Positions 27,609-37,387 are shown, numbered from the stretch's first letter. The stretch is 64,000 bases of DNA from Candidatus Poribacteria bacterium (GCA_003635315.1 PYJD01000009.1:1-64000); one strand, 5' to 3'. The notes: generated from the sequence alone by a model not told the origin. Made by a program: numbers and translations.

Positions 27609-28070
27609 ATGAAATTAGGGTTTCTTTCAAGACTATTTGAAGGTGCTTTAAGCATTGAAAAAACATATAATCAATGTGATAAAGCAATAGGTGCTTTGCG
27701 TGCATATAATGAAAATCAACAAAAGGAAAATGCAGCTATTTCTGCAGCTGATAAGGCTGAACTCGATAATACTGTAAACATTGCTATTCAAAATGCTACA
27801 CGTATTATTGAAAAGGAAGGTGAACGAAATTGGCCTGGGGTTTTTCGTGAAATGCACAAGAATTTAGCAAACATCTATTTAGAACTTGATGAATACGATA
27901 AAGTTCGTGAGAAGTGTGAACATCTGCAAGACTATGGAGAAGTTGGTAAATTGGATGCAGAAGAAGTACTCAAGAATCTGAATGAAAGAGAGAATGGAGA
28001 TTCCGATAGTACTCCCGCAGAATCACAACACACTGATTCAAATCCAGATGTTGATGTAGATGCTTCATAA
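27609..28070 (+). CDS. Helical TPR-like protein with acidic tail
   Basis: Not recognised as a named family. It is 153 residues. The N-terminal 115 residues are predicted helical with TPR-like periodicity (MHKNLANIYLELDEYDKV). The C-terminus is a low-complexity Asp/Ser-rich tail (about 128-153). There is no signal peptide, so it is probably cytoplasmic. It lies 38 bp after the LamG gene and 134 bp before the BatA/VWA gene on the same strand. Confidence 0.65.
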   Translation: MKLGFLSRLFEGALSIEKTYNQCDKAIGALRAYNENQQKENAAISAADKAELDNTVNIAIQNATRIIEKEGERNWPGVFREMHKNLANIYLELDEYDKVREKCEHLQDYGEVGKLDAEEVLKNLNERENGDSDSTPAESQHTDSNPDVDVDAS

Positions 28071-28204
28071 TACTTTATCTATATTTCTCAGGTATACATT
28101 TATTAAATTTAATGGTTATTACACAGACAAGGTATATTGACTAAAATCGTTTGGAACTTTGAATCAATTAGATTTAACTAACCCTATCTGTTCCAACTAA
28201 ATAC

Positions 28205-30082
28205 ATGTCATTTCTGAATCCAGCTGCATTTTACCTGTTAGGGGCAATCCCAATTGTGATTGCCCTACACTTTTTGAGGTTACGCAGACAACGTTACCTT
28301 GTTCCAAGTATAATGCTATGGCGTACAGGAGCAGAGGATCAGAAGGCAAATGTACCATTTCAACGTTTACGTAACATATTCCTTCCCTTATTACAAAGCC
28401 TCTTTCTACTAATTATCATCATAAGTGTTGCACGTCCAGCCATCCGGATACCCAGTATAATTCAAGGCAAAATTATCTTCATTATTGACAATTCAGCAAG
28501 TATGTCATCAAAGGAGACAGGACAGACGCGATTGGATATGGCTAAAAAGGAAGTGTTGAGACTCCTTGATGAAATCACCGCAAGTGGCGGAATAATGATA
28601 ATGACCACACATTCCCCAGAACAGTATATACAACAGCCATTCACTATTGATCAAGATAAGTTAAGACAAGCAGTCGAAAACATCAGTCAGACACACGTAG
28701 CAGTGAAATCTACGGGTGTTTTTGACTTCGCAACACGATATTTAGATTCACCACAGGATATAATCTACTATGTGAGTGATTCATTTGAGGACTTGCCAGA
28801 TATATCAACGACAATTGAAAAAATAGTGGTTGGGGAAAAAGCCAATAATATCGGTATTATTCAGTTTGGGGTCGAGAGAATTGACGATCAATATACGATC
28901 TTAGCTGTAATACAAAATTGGACTGATACCGATAAAGAAATTGATACCCAATTAGAGATAGAGGGTGGTAGTGTTATCGCTGATAAACCAGTCTCAATAA
29001 CTGCAGGTAACCATAAATCCATCATCTATTCTATAAATGCTGAAAATTTATCTGGTACGACTATACGTTTAAACCTTATCGGCACAGAAGATGACTTTGA
29101 AGTTGATAATTCTGCATGGGCAATTCTAAATGAAGTTAGACCTTTCAAAATACTACTAATCAGTAATAGAAACCCATCCTTATTAAAAGCACTCTTGCGA
29201 AATTACGGAAACCATGTTGAACTACAAATCATCACAACAGATGAATTTCATGGAATTAGCAATACGGATCTCATCATTTTTGATGGAAATATATCAATTG
29301 AAGACCACCAATTGCACGGATTGGAAACAGACAACTTCATTTTCATCAATTCTGAAAACTTATCATTGATAGAAGCGGATGATTATAAGCCGATCAGTAC
29401 ACCGGTAACCATTACCAGTCAGAATAGGACACATCCAATTATGCAGGAATTATCTATTGTAGGATTGACTATAAAAGAATCCATAAAAAGGGAATTACCT
29501 TTGTGGGGAGAACACTTATTCGCATCTGATCAAACCGAGTTGGTATGGATAGGAATAAAAGAAGATAGGAGGTATTTAGTTTTTGAATTTGATGCTTTTG
29601 ATGCAAATGTCTCATCTTTTTCACTTAGTATCCCAGACGGTCCACTCATGTTCTATAGATGTTTGGAATGGTTTGAATCTAACTGTATGCCAATTAGATC
29701 TATTAATTATAGGAGTGGATTGAGTGATTCATTTCGGACGGGTTTACCGATAAAAATCACCTATCCTGTGGCTCAAGATACGGATTTATATTTAGAGAAA
29801 CCAGATAAGAGCAGGGTTACATTAGGTGATACTATATTCCGTCAAACAGACCAAGTCGGTGTATACACCATATTTGCTGAAGATACACAACTTGGGAGAT
29901 TTGCAGTCAATTTATTGGATGAAACGGAATCCTCTTTAGAATATACTAAGACTGTAGATGGATCTCAAGAGAACACTATTCTGGAACAATTGCAACCAAT
30001 ACAGAAAGAGATTTGGCAATGGACAGCGTTATTCGCTGTTTTCTTGCTCCTGTTCGAGTGGTTCATTTACCACCGTACCTAA
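28205..30082 (+). CDS. BatA-type membrane protein with VWA domain
   Basis: The 625-residue protein begins with the characteristic BatA N-terminus (FLNPAAFYLLGAIPIVIALHF), a second membrane segment (about 58-76), and a von Willebrand A domain with the metal-site motif DNSASMSS (D95). A long beta-rich region and a C-terminal membrane segment (about 600-622) follow. Relatives sit beside MoxR ATPases and DUF58 proteins; neither is present here, so it may be a stand-alone copy or act with partners elsewhere. Its last 54 bases overlap the 3' end of the convergent dockerin-thioredoxin gene. Confidence 0.85.
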   Translation: MSFLNPAAFYLLGAIPIVIALHFLRLRRQRYLVPSIMLWRTGAEDQKANVPFQRLRNIFLPLLQSLFLLIIIISVARPAIRIPSIIQGKIIFIIDNSASMSSKETGQTRLDMAKKEVLRLLDEITASGGIMIMTTHSPEQYIQQPFTIDQDKLRQAVENISQTHVAVKSTGVFDFATRYLDSPQDIIYYVSDSFEDLPDISTTIEKIVVGEKANNIGIIQFGVERIDDQYTILAVIQNWTDTDKEIDTQLEIEGGSVIADKPVSITAGNHKSIIYSINAENLSGTTIRLNLIGTEDDFEVDNSAWAILNEVRPFKILLISNRNPSLLKALLRNYGNHVELQIITTDEFHGISNTDLIIFDGNISIEDHQLHGLETDNFIFINSENLSLIEADDYKPISTPVTITSQNRTHPIMQELSIVGLTIKESIKRELPLWGEHLFASDQTELVWIGIKEDRRYLVFEFDAFDANVSSFSLSIPDGPLMFYRCLEWFESNCMPIRSINYRSGLSDSFRTGLPIKITYPVAQDTDLYLEKPDKSRVTLGDTIFRQTDQVGVYTIFAEDTQLGRFAVNLLDETESSLEYTKTVDGSQENTILEQLQPIQKEIWQWTALFAVFLLLFEWFIYHRT

Positions 30083-30658
30083 AGCATTGTGAATCTTATT
30101 AAGTAATCTCGCTCTTGGCATAGCTCCTTCTATCCTTTCAATTACCTTTCCCTTGTAGAATAGAATATAGGTTGGTGTTCCACGAATATGGTATTCAGCA
30201 GTTTTGAGAGGATTTTCATTTACCTCTAATTTCCCTACATGGAAAACATCACGAAATTCTAATGCAATTCTTGCTATAGTAGGTCTCATGAGAAAACAGT
30301 AGAAACAATATTTGGATTCAAATTCTACTAAAATAGGCAGCTTTACATTCTGTAGTAAATCATCGAATGTTACATCGGTTAATTGTAATGGGATTCCACT
30401 ATATTTACCAAAGTATCCTGCTATCAGAGTTAAATCAAGAATGTCAACACTACCATCTTTATTGACATCCGGATTAGGGAATTGTTCTGCTGATATGTCC
30501 TGACCAAATTTTGAAGCAACATATACCAAATCAAGTATATTTACTATTCCATCTGCATTTACATCGGAATCAAAAAGAGGATCACTTATCTCATCAGCAT
30601 GGAGTAAGGTAACGGGTAAGAGTATAAATAGTATATAAATGTAATTCTTAATTGACAT
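30029..30658 (-). CDS. Exported dockerin-thioredoxin fusion protein
   Basis: The 209-residue protein has a signal peptide (1-21). A type I dockerin follows with two calcium-loop repeats, DVNADGIVNILDLVYVA (32-48) and DVNKDGSVDILDLTLIA (64-80). The thioredoxin-fold domain has a CFYC redox motif (118-121) and the cis-proline in RGTPTYILFYKGK. It should be a periplasmic or exported thiol oxidoreductase. A dockerin usually docks to a cohesin; whether it does here is unknown, and no cohesin was recognised in the window. It lies 2 bases after the E2 gene's coding limit on the same strand, so it may share that transcript. Confidence 0.85.
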   Translation of the reverse strand: MSIKNYIYILFILLPVTLLHADEISDPLFDSDVNADGIVNILDLVYVASKFGQDISAEQFPNPDVNKDGSVDILDLTLIAGYFGKYSGIPLQLTDVTFDDLLQNVKLPILVEFESKYCFYCFLMRPTIARIALEFRDVFHVGKLEVNENPLKTAEYHIRGTPTYILFYKGKVIERIEGAMPRARLLNKIHNALGTVVNEPLEQEQENSE

Positions 30659-30660
30659 AA

Positions 30661-32028
30661 TTAAACGAGTAATAGATATGGGTTCTGTATATATTGAGAA
30701 ATGGTTTGTAGAAACTGTGCGGCAGGAGCTCCATCTACAATACGATGGTCAAAGGTTAAACTAAGTGCCATCATACTCCGAATGACGATATCATTTTCTT
30801 GTACAACCGGTTTCTTTACAATCCTTCCAACACCAAGAATTCCACACTCAGGTGGATTGATAATAGGTGTAAATGCATCAATACCAAAATTACCAAGATT
30901 CGTAAGGGTAAAAGTGCCTCCTTGAAGTTCTCCTGGTGTAAGCTGATTATTTCGTGCTTTCTCTGCGGCTGTCCTGATTAGTTCTGAGATCGTTGCCAAA
31001 CCTATAGTATCAACATTGCGGATTACAGGTACAACAAGTCCATCATCCAACGCAACTGCAACACCGATATTGATATCTTTTAACAGTTCAATTTTTTCAT
31101 CATGAAGTGTTGCATTCAGTCGTGGGTGTTTCTGTAACCCGCTTGAAGTGATTTTAACAATTAAGTCAGTGTAGGTAAGTTTTACTTCTTGTTCCTGTAA
31201 ACTCTCGTTGAACTGTTCCCGTAATTCGACCAATGCTGTTGCATCAACCTCAGTATGTAGGGTGACACTTGCATTTGTCTGAACACTCATTGTCATCCGC
31301 TCAGCGATTATCTTACGGATTCCACTGAATTCAACCAACTCCCCAGGAACAGGTTCAGTAGGAAGTGTTTGTGTTGGTACTTCAGTACTTGCTTGAAGCA
31401 CATCATCTCTAACAACTCTACCATCCGGTCCTGATCCGTCGATAGATGTCAGATCCAGTCCAAATTCTTTTGCTAATCGACGTGCAAGAGGAGAAGCCTT
31501 TATGCGGGTCGATTCGGTATGGGTAGGTCCTATTGTCTCTATATATCGGTGTATATCACTCTCAAGGATTCTGCCACCTGGTCCCGATGCCTTCACTTGT
31601 GAGAGATTGATCCCAAGTTTCTCTGCTAACTGTTTTGCTGCCGGAGATGCCTTAAATGTATCCGTCGTCTGTGTAGTTTCTTGAGGTATTGTTTGCTGTG
31701 TTATGGGTTCTGATATAGACTGATCCGGTTCATCTATCTGTTCTTGATCCTGTATAGTGTCAACTTCAACTCGTTCTACCTCTTCTCCAGGGGCTGCAAT
31801 TATCGCTAATAACGCATTAACTGGAACATCATTCCCCTCTTCAGCGAATAGTTGTGCAATGACACCATCACAAGGGGATTCCTGTTCATGCACAACTTTA
31901 TCGGTTTCGATTTCCAGTATGGGTTGTCCTTCGGTAATGGTATCTCCTTCCTTAACAAGCCATTTCCCGATCTTACCCTTCGTCATTGTCTGATCCATCT
32001 GGAGCATTCTTAGTTCAACAGCCATCAA
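30661..32028 (-). CDS. 2-oxo acid dehydrogenase E2 component (dihydrolipoamide acyltransferase)
   Basis: The 455-residue E2 subunit of a pyruvate- or branched-chain-type dehydrogenase complex. Domains: a lipoyl domain (1-80) with the lipoyl lysine K44 in ETDKV, two successive peripheral-subunit-binding domains (about 128-165 and 178-215, with GPGGRILESDI and GPDGRVVRDDV), and the catalytic core with DHRIVDG near residue 430. Two subunit-binding domains rather than one is less usual. E1 and E3 genes are absent from the window, so the acyl substrate is undetermined. All catalytic residues appear intact. Confidence 0.93.
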   Translation of the reverse strand: MMAVELRMLQMDQTMTKGKIGKWLVKEGDTITEGQPILEIETDKVVHEQESPCDGVIAQLFAEEGNDVPVNALLAIIAAPGEEVERVEVDTIQDQEQIDEPDQSISEPITQQTIPQETTQTTDTFKASPAAKQLAEKLGINLSQVKASGPGGRILESDIHRYIETIGPTHTESTRIKASPLARRLAKEFGLDLTSIDGSGPDGRVVRDDVLQASTEVPTQTLPTEPVPGELVEFSGIRKIIAERMTMSVQTNASVTLHTEVDATALVELREQFNESLQEQEVKLTYTDLIVKITSSGLQKHPRLNATLHDEKIELLKDINIGVAVALDDGLVVPVIRNVDTIGLATISELIRTAAEKARNNQLTPGELQGGTFTLTNLGNFGIDAFTPIINPPECGILGVGRIVKKPVVQENDIVIRSMMALSLTFDHRIVDGAPAAQFLQTISQYIQNPYLLLV

Positions 32029-32099
32029 ATATCTCCTATCTTCTACGAATTCTTTGGACTGTGGTATAGTAATCTTATGCTATGGGTTTATAACAAGAT

Positions 32100-32402
32100 T
32101 TATCTATCCGTAGATTGTTCAATAAGTTCAATGAGTAATTCTACGTTTTCATCTTTTTCAAGAATGAGTGCGACTTTCTGATATTGTTCTCCTTTGAAAA
32201 ATGCCTGTATAAAAGGACTAAAAGCAATCAACAATTGAGATCCCAAAAAATTGAGAGGTTTCCCTGTTTCTAAAAACAGAATTGCAGGTGTAGTCAGATT
32301 CTTACTCACAACCCATTCTGCCAATTTTTCAAGAAGGGCACGTTGTTCATCTTCAGGTATATCGTCAATAACTGTAGGGATGTCTGAATTTTGATTATAC
32401 AT
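32100..32402 (-). CDS. Small conserved-looking cytoplasmic protein
   Basis: Not recognised. It is 100 residues. The sequence reads like a folded helical protein (DIPEDEQRALLEKLAEWVV, TTPAILFLETGKPLNFLGSQ) with no signal peptide or clear membrane span. It sits on the same strand between the oxidoreductase gene and the E2 gene, with 42-71 bp spacings that fit an operon. Low-complexity bias is absent, which favours a real gene. Confidence 0.6.
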   Translation of the reverse strand: MYNQNSDIPTVIDDIPEDEQRALLEKLAEWVVSKNLTTPAILFLETGKPLNFLGSQLLIAFSPFIQAFFKGEQYQKVALILEKDENVELLIELIEQSTDR

Positions 32403-32444
32403 GCCTAATTAACCAAGGAAAACAAACTTCAATACTCTGTAAAA

Positions 32445-33485
32445 TCAAAGGTCTAAGTCACTTAGGTATTCAGTAATATGTTTCGGTTGGCCGTCAACTG
32501 TAGTTTCCATAGCAGCAATTACAAGAACAAAACTTTTAATGTTATCTTCTATCCGAGTATCAGATGGTTTTCCACCTTCTAACCAGTTAAGAAACTCATC
32601 AAAGAGATGCTGGTGGGCATAATATGGAATCCCAGGAGCTTCATATACCTCTTTTTCACCGCCTACACGATGAATAGTTATTTGGTTACCTCCAGCAATT
32701 TCCACTGTACCTTCTTCAAATTCTACGCGGTAGTGTTCACCATTCCAACAATTGGTTATACCTGCAGCAGTACTGTTACCTTCATAAGATGCGTGTACTC
32801 CGTTATCCATACGCATTAAATAATAACCACTTGAGAAATGCTTAAAACTTGACCATTCAGGATTCCATCCAAATCCTACCAAAGTTTCACAATTTCCACC
32901 TGAGAGAAATCTAAGCATATCAAGATGATGTACCGATGCCTCAAATAGAAGACTAAAATCCATATCATGCCGCCAATCAACACCCCAAGATAGATAACGT
33001 CGATAATCACAAGCGTATCTACCAACAATGTGTTGAATACGTCCTAATTTACCTTCCTCCCGAATACGGACTATTTCCTGCTTATTGTTTGCATATCGAT
33101 AGTTTTGAATAATTGCACATGGTAAGCCTGTATTCTGTGACGTGCGAACCATTGCTTTTGCTGCATCTAAAGTATCTGCAATCGGTTTTTCACAGATTAC
33201 AGGCATACCATTCTCCATGGCTGCGATTGCAGCAGGACTGTGAAAGGGAGGTGGTGTTGCAACCCCACAGAAATCAGCTTTGATTTTAGCACATGCTTCG
33301 TTAAAATCCGTGAAGAGTTGAGAGGAATTTAAACCTAATGCTTCACCTTGTGATTTTAGAACCTCTTCCTTAACATCTGCTATACCAACAATTTCTATCC
33401 GGTCATCGAAGTTTGATCTAAAGTTATTTATCCAACCCCCAGCCATTCCACTTCCACCAATCATTAGACATGTGTGTTTTGCCAT
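32445..33485 (-). CDS. Gfo/Idh/MocA-family oxidoreductase
   Basis: An NAD(P)-dependent sugar or cyclitol dehydrogenase, 346 residues. The N-terminal Rossmann fold has GGSGMAGGWINNF in place of the strict GxGxxG spacing. The family EKP motif is intact (VICEKPIADTLDAAKAM, about residue 97), and a C-terminal alpha/beta domain includes SVHHLDMLRFL with a conserved His pair. The substrate cannot be named. It lies 43 bp downstream of the gamma carbonic anhydrase gene on the same strand. Confidence 0.9.
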   Translation of the reverse strand: MAKHTCLMIGGSGMAGGWINNFRSNFDDRIEIVGIADVKEEVLKSQGEALGLNSSQLFTDFNEACAKIKADFCGVATPPPFHSPAAIAAMENGMPVICEKPIADTLDAAKAMVRTSQNTGLPCAIIQNYRYANNKQEIVRIREEGKLGRIQHIVGRYACDYRRYLSWGVDWRHDMDFSLLFEASVHHLDMLRFLSGGNCETLVGFGWNPEWSSFKHFSSGYYLMRMDNGVHASYEGNSTAAGITNCWNGEHYRVEFEEGTVEIAGGNQITIHRVGGEKEVYEAPGIPYYAHQHLFDEFLNWLEGGKPSDTRIEDNIKSFVLVIAAMETTVDGQPKHITEYLSDLDL

Positions 33486-33528
33486 AAAAACTCCTTTTCA
33501 TAGAATCAGGACGCCAATACTTCCATTC

Positions 33529-34047
33529 TTAATCAGATGGTAGACTATCCTGCATTATCTTACCTCGTATTACATAATCATCTTTACCATGTCGGACACG
33601 TTCCAGTTCTTCTTCTTTAACCTCTCGTCGTACTATCGCAGGCACTCCCATTGCAATCGTATCAGCAGGTATTTCTTGACCTTCTCTGACAAGTGTTCCA
33701 GCTGCAACAATAGCGCGCTCACCAATTTTACAACCAGTTAGGAGAATCGCACCCATTCCTATTAATGCTTCATTGCCAATGCTACAACTGTGAAGGATCG
33801 CACTATGTCCAATTGTAACATCATCACCTATGAGACAAGGTATCTCTTTATCCATATGTATCACAGTTCCATCCTGTATATTCGTCCGACATCCAATCTT
33901 TATCGGTTCTAAATCACCACGCAGAACGGTGTTGAACCAGACACTTGAATCTTCTCCAATCGCAACATTTCCAATTATCATTGATCCAGGAGCGACGAAT
34001 ACAGTTGGGTGAACCTCAGGTGTTATTCCTTCATATTTAATTAACAT
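33529..34047 (-). CDS. Gamma carbonic anhydrase family protein
   Basis: A left-handed beta-helix trimer protein, 172 residues. Hexapeptide repeats run throughout (for example SMIIGNVAIG, VTIGHSAIL). The three zinc histidines are in place: GTVIHMD, TIGHS and ILHSC. Members hydrate CO2 or are inactive scaffold or acyltransferase relatives; the intact ligands favour a metal-binding enzyme. It lies 39 bp after the ABC permease gene on the same strand. Confidence 0.9.
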   Translation of the reverse strand: MLIKYEGITPEVHPTVFVAPGSMIIGNVAIGEDSSVWFNTVLRGDLEPIKIGCRTNIQDGTVIHMDKEIPCLIGDDVTIGHSAILHSCSIGNEALIGMGAILLTGCKIGERAIVAAGTLVREGQEIPADTIAMGVPAIVRREVKEEELERVRHGKDDYVIRGKIMQDSLPSD

Positions 34048-34086
34048 AATTTCTATACCAATTATTTCACAAGATATTTATTATAG

Positions 34087-35721
34087 CTAATGTTGGGCAA
34101 CTAATAACTTCCGTATATTACCTAAACCATAAATATATGATATGACGAACACTATGAGGAGAATGATTATCATTAAAATAAATATCAATATATTATTCAT
34201 ATACCATGCTATTACAGGTACGATAACAAATGCAACATCAATTAATAGAGTGAATGAAAATGATAATACTCTGAGAAAAGGTTTCGGTTGATTGTTTAAT
34301 TCAGCCATCCAAGGAAGTGTTCCTATCATCGTATTCATAACACAACCTACAGGTAACGTAATGATAGGTGTTAGTAGTATGAATATTCGATTATGCGTTG
34401 GAATATTGAGTAGAAAAATAGCTATCAATGACCAGAATTCTGCATATATTACAGCACAAAGAAACGCTGTAAGGAATTTACTTGTGAATATCAATTTTGG
34501 TGATATCGGTGCTGTTTTCAACATCCACCAAGTATTGATCTCATCTCGTAGACCATTACAACTAATACCAAAAGTAATCAGTAGACTATAAAGAACTATC
34601 TGGACTGTCAGTATCTCCGACGTATTTGATTCTGATACATTTCCTTGGTACCATAAAACAAGGATATGCACAACCAGGAATAAGGTCAACATGATTATTG
34701 CAATTAACCTACCCGTATGTCTAACATAAATTAGAAAATCCTTCAGTATCATGGATTGGATTTTTCCGCGGAAGAGAGCAACAAAAATACTATTTAGCTC
34801 TGCAGAGGACGTCGTGATGGTACGAGAAGACCTACGTTTGGATTTCAACTGTCGGACATTCTCCCATCCCCGTTTATATATCAAGTGCGCTGTTAACATA
34901 GCTATTCCGAGAGAAAGAACAGTAAAACCGTATACTGCTATACCCCAACTAATACGTTCCCATGTAGATGATTGTGTATTTAAACTGACCAGTATTTGAC
35001 CTATCCATTCATGAGGAGATCTGACAAAAGTTGTTTCTCCGGTCTTTACTGCTGCCCAGTTAAGTATATACTTCTTTATAGGTAGAACATCCGAACCAAT
35101 AAATAATGAAAATGATAATAGAAACCCTACAGACACACTTATAGCTGTTCCAACTATTTTTATAATTGATATAAGTCTGGTTGATGCAAAAAAACGGGCA
35201 ATAACCATCATACTGATAGTTACATAACTCCCTATCATGACAAGCAAGGAGATAGAAATCGGAAAGAGCGTGACATAAAAATGCCAGGGTAATTTGTAGA
35301 TTACACCATATACTACCCAAGGAGGACTTAAGAAACAAAGGATACTTAAGAAACGTGTCGTAGTTATATGAATGAACTTATAACTGAAGATTGCAACAGG
35401 TAGAATTGGAGCTGCATGGAGGATAGTTGTATCAGGGGCTTCGAAAAGAATTCTCAGTGAACTTTCCATTAATTCTTTCGCAACAATTAACACCCCAAAC
35501 AATAAGAAACCATTAATCACATTCAATAGAAGTTTAGAGGGGGCATCGAATGATCGTAGATCTGAGAAAAGAGAATAACCCAAGAATGACAATGCAACGA
35601 CAATTATTATATAGCCAATAAACTTTAGAAGACTTTTTCGCCAAGCTTGTTTGTTGTATTTGAAGTTATTCAACCATCCATGACAATCCGCCTGTATAAG
35701 AATTCTAATGTCTTTTACCAT
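34087..35721 (-). CDS. ABC exporter permease subunit
   Basis: The 544-residue protein has about 12-14 hydrophobic segments, beginning with residues about 30-50, and resembles the ABC-2 / 'putative ABC exporter' type. It carries no ATPase motif. The ATP-binding gene lies 87 bp upstream on the same strand, so the two should form one transporter. The substrate is unknown. The size, larger than a simple ABC-2 half-permease, suggests one or two fused permease halves. Confidence 0.82.
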   Translation of the reverse strand: MVKDIRILIQADCHGWLNNFKYNKQAWRKSLLKFIGYIIIVVALSFLGYSLFSDLRSFDAPSKLLLNVINGFLLFGVLIVAKELMESSLRILFEAPDTTILHAAPILPVAIFSYKFIHITTTRFLSILCFLSPPWVVYGVIYKLPWHFYVTLFPISISLLVMIGSYVTISMMVIARFFASTRLISIIKIVGTAISVSVGFLLSFSLFIGSDVLPIKKYILNWAAVKTGETTFVRSPHEWIGQILVSLNTQSSTWERISWGIAVYGFTVLSLGIAMLTAHLIYKRGWENVRQLKSKRRSSRTITTSSAELNSIFVALFRGKIQSMILKDFLIYVRHTGRLIAIIMLTLFLVVHILVLWYQGNVSESNTSEILTVQIVLYSLLITFGISCNGLRDEINTWWMLKTAPISPKLIFTSKFLTAFLCAVIYAEFWSLIAIFLLNIPTHNRIFILLTPIITLPVGCVMNTMIGTLPWMAELNNQPKPFLRVLSFSFTLLIDVAFVIVPVIAWYMNNILIFILMIIILLIVFVISYIYGLGNIRKLLVAQH

Positions 35722-35808
35722 TTGATACCTAATACTATTCTAAATGAGTATGTGATTTAATGTAGGATTTAAGATACAAGGATTGGATTGAACGATGATC
35801 TACTACCC

Positions 35809-36567
35809 TTACATATCAGAAGTAAGATCAAGAAAAATATCTTCTAACGTCTCTACAGGTTGCTCGTTTGTGTCTACAGTTTGAGAGAGCATTTCCCGTT
35901 TCTGTTTTTGTAGATCAGATAGAGTTCCAACAGCAATTAAACGTCCTTTCGTGATAATGCCTACCCGATCACAAATCCGTTCAGCTATTTCGAGGATATG
36001 TGTTGTCATAAAGACAGTACACCCTTGCTCGCATCTTTCACGCATGATTTCCCTAACAGTTCGTGCACTTCTTGGATCAAGTCCACTTGTTGGTTCATCC
36101 AGAAATAGAATTTGAGGATGATGAATCAGAACGGAAATGAGAAGGATCTTTTTCTGCATACCGTAGGAATATCCTTTAATTTGATCATCAGCAGCATCTG
36201 CCAATTCAAGCAGTTCAAGTAAAGTTCCCATTTCTTTTTCCGCTTCACGTGGTGGAACTTCATACAGATCGGCGATCATCCGTACGAATTGTCTACCCGT
36301 TAATGCCTCATAGAGTTGTGGTGTATCCGGCATGAGTCCGAGTATTGCTTTCGCTTGTAAACTTTCTTCTTGAATATCATAACCAGCGAGAGTCGCTGTG
36401 CCAGAGGTAGGTTGGATTAATCCAGTTAGCATATTGATTGTGGTTGTTTTGCCAGCCCCATTAGGTCCAAGAAAACCAAATATCTCACCAGAATCAACAT
36501 GGAGTTTTAGCGAATTGACAGCACACAATTTACCGTAATTTTTTGTCAAGTTAAAGGTTTCAATCAT
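35809..36567 (-). CDS. ABC transporter ATP-binding protein
   Basis: The chosen ATG at 36567 (MIETFNLTKNYG) gives 252 residues and overlaps the upstream gene's stop by 8 bp. A longer frame from 36618 adds 17 residues with no family match. Walker A is GPNGAGKTTT, the signature region is GYSYGMQKKILLI (variant of LSGGQ), Walker B is ILFLDEPTSGLD, and the switch is MTTHIL. It energises the export permease downstream. The variant signature is common in ABC-2-linked ATPases. Confidence 0.93.
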   Translation of the reverse strand: MIETFNLTKNYGKLCAVNSLKLHVDSGEIFGFLGPNGAGKTTTINMLTGLIQPTSGTATLAGYDIQEESLQAKAILGLMPDTPQLYEALTGRQFVRMIADLYEVPPREAEKEMGTLLELLELADAADDQIKGYSYGMQKKILLISVLIHHPQILFLDEPTSGLDPRSARTVREIMRERCEQGCTVFMTTHILEIAERICDRVGIITKGRLIAVGTLSDLQKQKREMLSQTVDTNEQPVETLEDIFLDLTSDM

Positions 36568-37213
36568 TTTGACTACTGCCAAGAATATCGCGCTTGAGCT
36601 CATCAAGTGCATCATCAATGTTGAAATCAGATTCGTTGTCTTTCGTCTTACTGTTTGCCTTCCTACTTTTCTGTTTCAACATCTTTACCTGTGCTTCAGT
36701 CTTTCTTACTTGATTTTCTGCTTGTTGAAAAGCACTTTTATGGTCTGGCAAACTAAATTCAGATAACACCCTATAGAATTCCGCTTGTGTTTCTGCTTGC
36801 TTTTGACGTATTGATAACGTTTTAGCTTGTTTCAATGCTTTCTGATATGTTTGATAGAAATCAAAGAGATCCGATTTCAATTCAGCAACTACCCTTTCTT
36901 GCTCTTCAATTTGCCGGTTTAATTCATTTATCTTACGTAAATATTCTGATTTCCACCCAGAGTCTGCATTTGCTTCATCATCGCTTATGTTTCCACCTGA
37001 GATCTGTCCTATTCTAAGAAGTTCCTTATATTCATGCTTAAGCCTTTTCTCCTCTGCTATAGCTGTGGCAACAAGGTCTATTCCTTCTGGTATCCGATTT
37101 TTCATATCAGAAAGAGCTTTATCAATCTCTGATTCGTTATTCTCAATATCCTCAAAGAATTGGTCTATACCTTCTCGGATCTTTTCAGACATTTGTTTAA
37201 TCCTATTCATCAT
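36560..37213 (-). CDS. PspA/IM30-like coiled-coil protein
   Basis: The 217-residue protein is almost entirely predicted coiled coil, with heptad patterning through about 40-195 and charged linkers, in the style of PspA/Vipp1 membrane-repair proteins. No signal peptide or membrane span is seen. It is the first gene of the unit and overlaps the ABC ATPase start by 8 bp, so membrane stress and the exporter may be linked. The family call is by pattern, not by an exact motif, and another coiled-coil protein is possible. Confidence 0.65.
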   Translation of the reverse strand: MMNRIKQMSEKIREGIDQFFEDIENNESEIDKALSDMKNRIPEGIDLVATAIAEEKRLKHEYKELLRIGQISGGNISDDEANADSGWKSEYLRKINELNRQIEEQERVVAELKSDLFDFYQTYQKALKQAKTLSIRQKQAETQAEFYRVLSEFSLPDHKSAFQQAENQVRKTEAQVKMLKQKSRKANSKTKDNESDFNIDDALDELKRDILGSSQND

Positions 37214-37387
37214 ATCCCTCCACTTAAATCTTTCAATTCCTTATAATTCCCAATAGTGGCTTTTGAACTAATAGACGCATCTGGAATCGATACATTAACA
37301 ACTATTTCTCCCAATAAATAGAGACATCTTTCCTATAGAAAGATAGAGAATAATGTTGATACTGATATAAAATGTCAATGTATCGAA

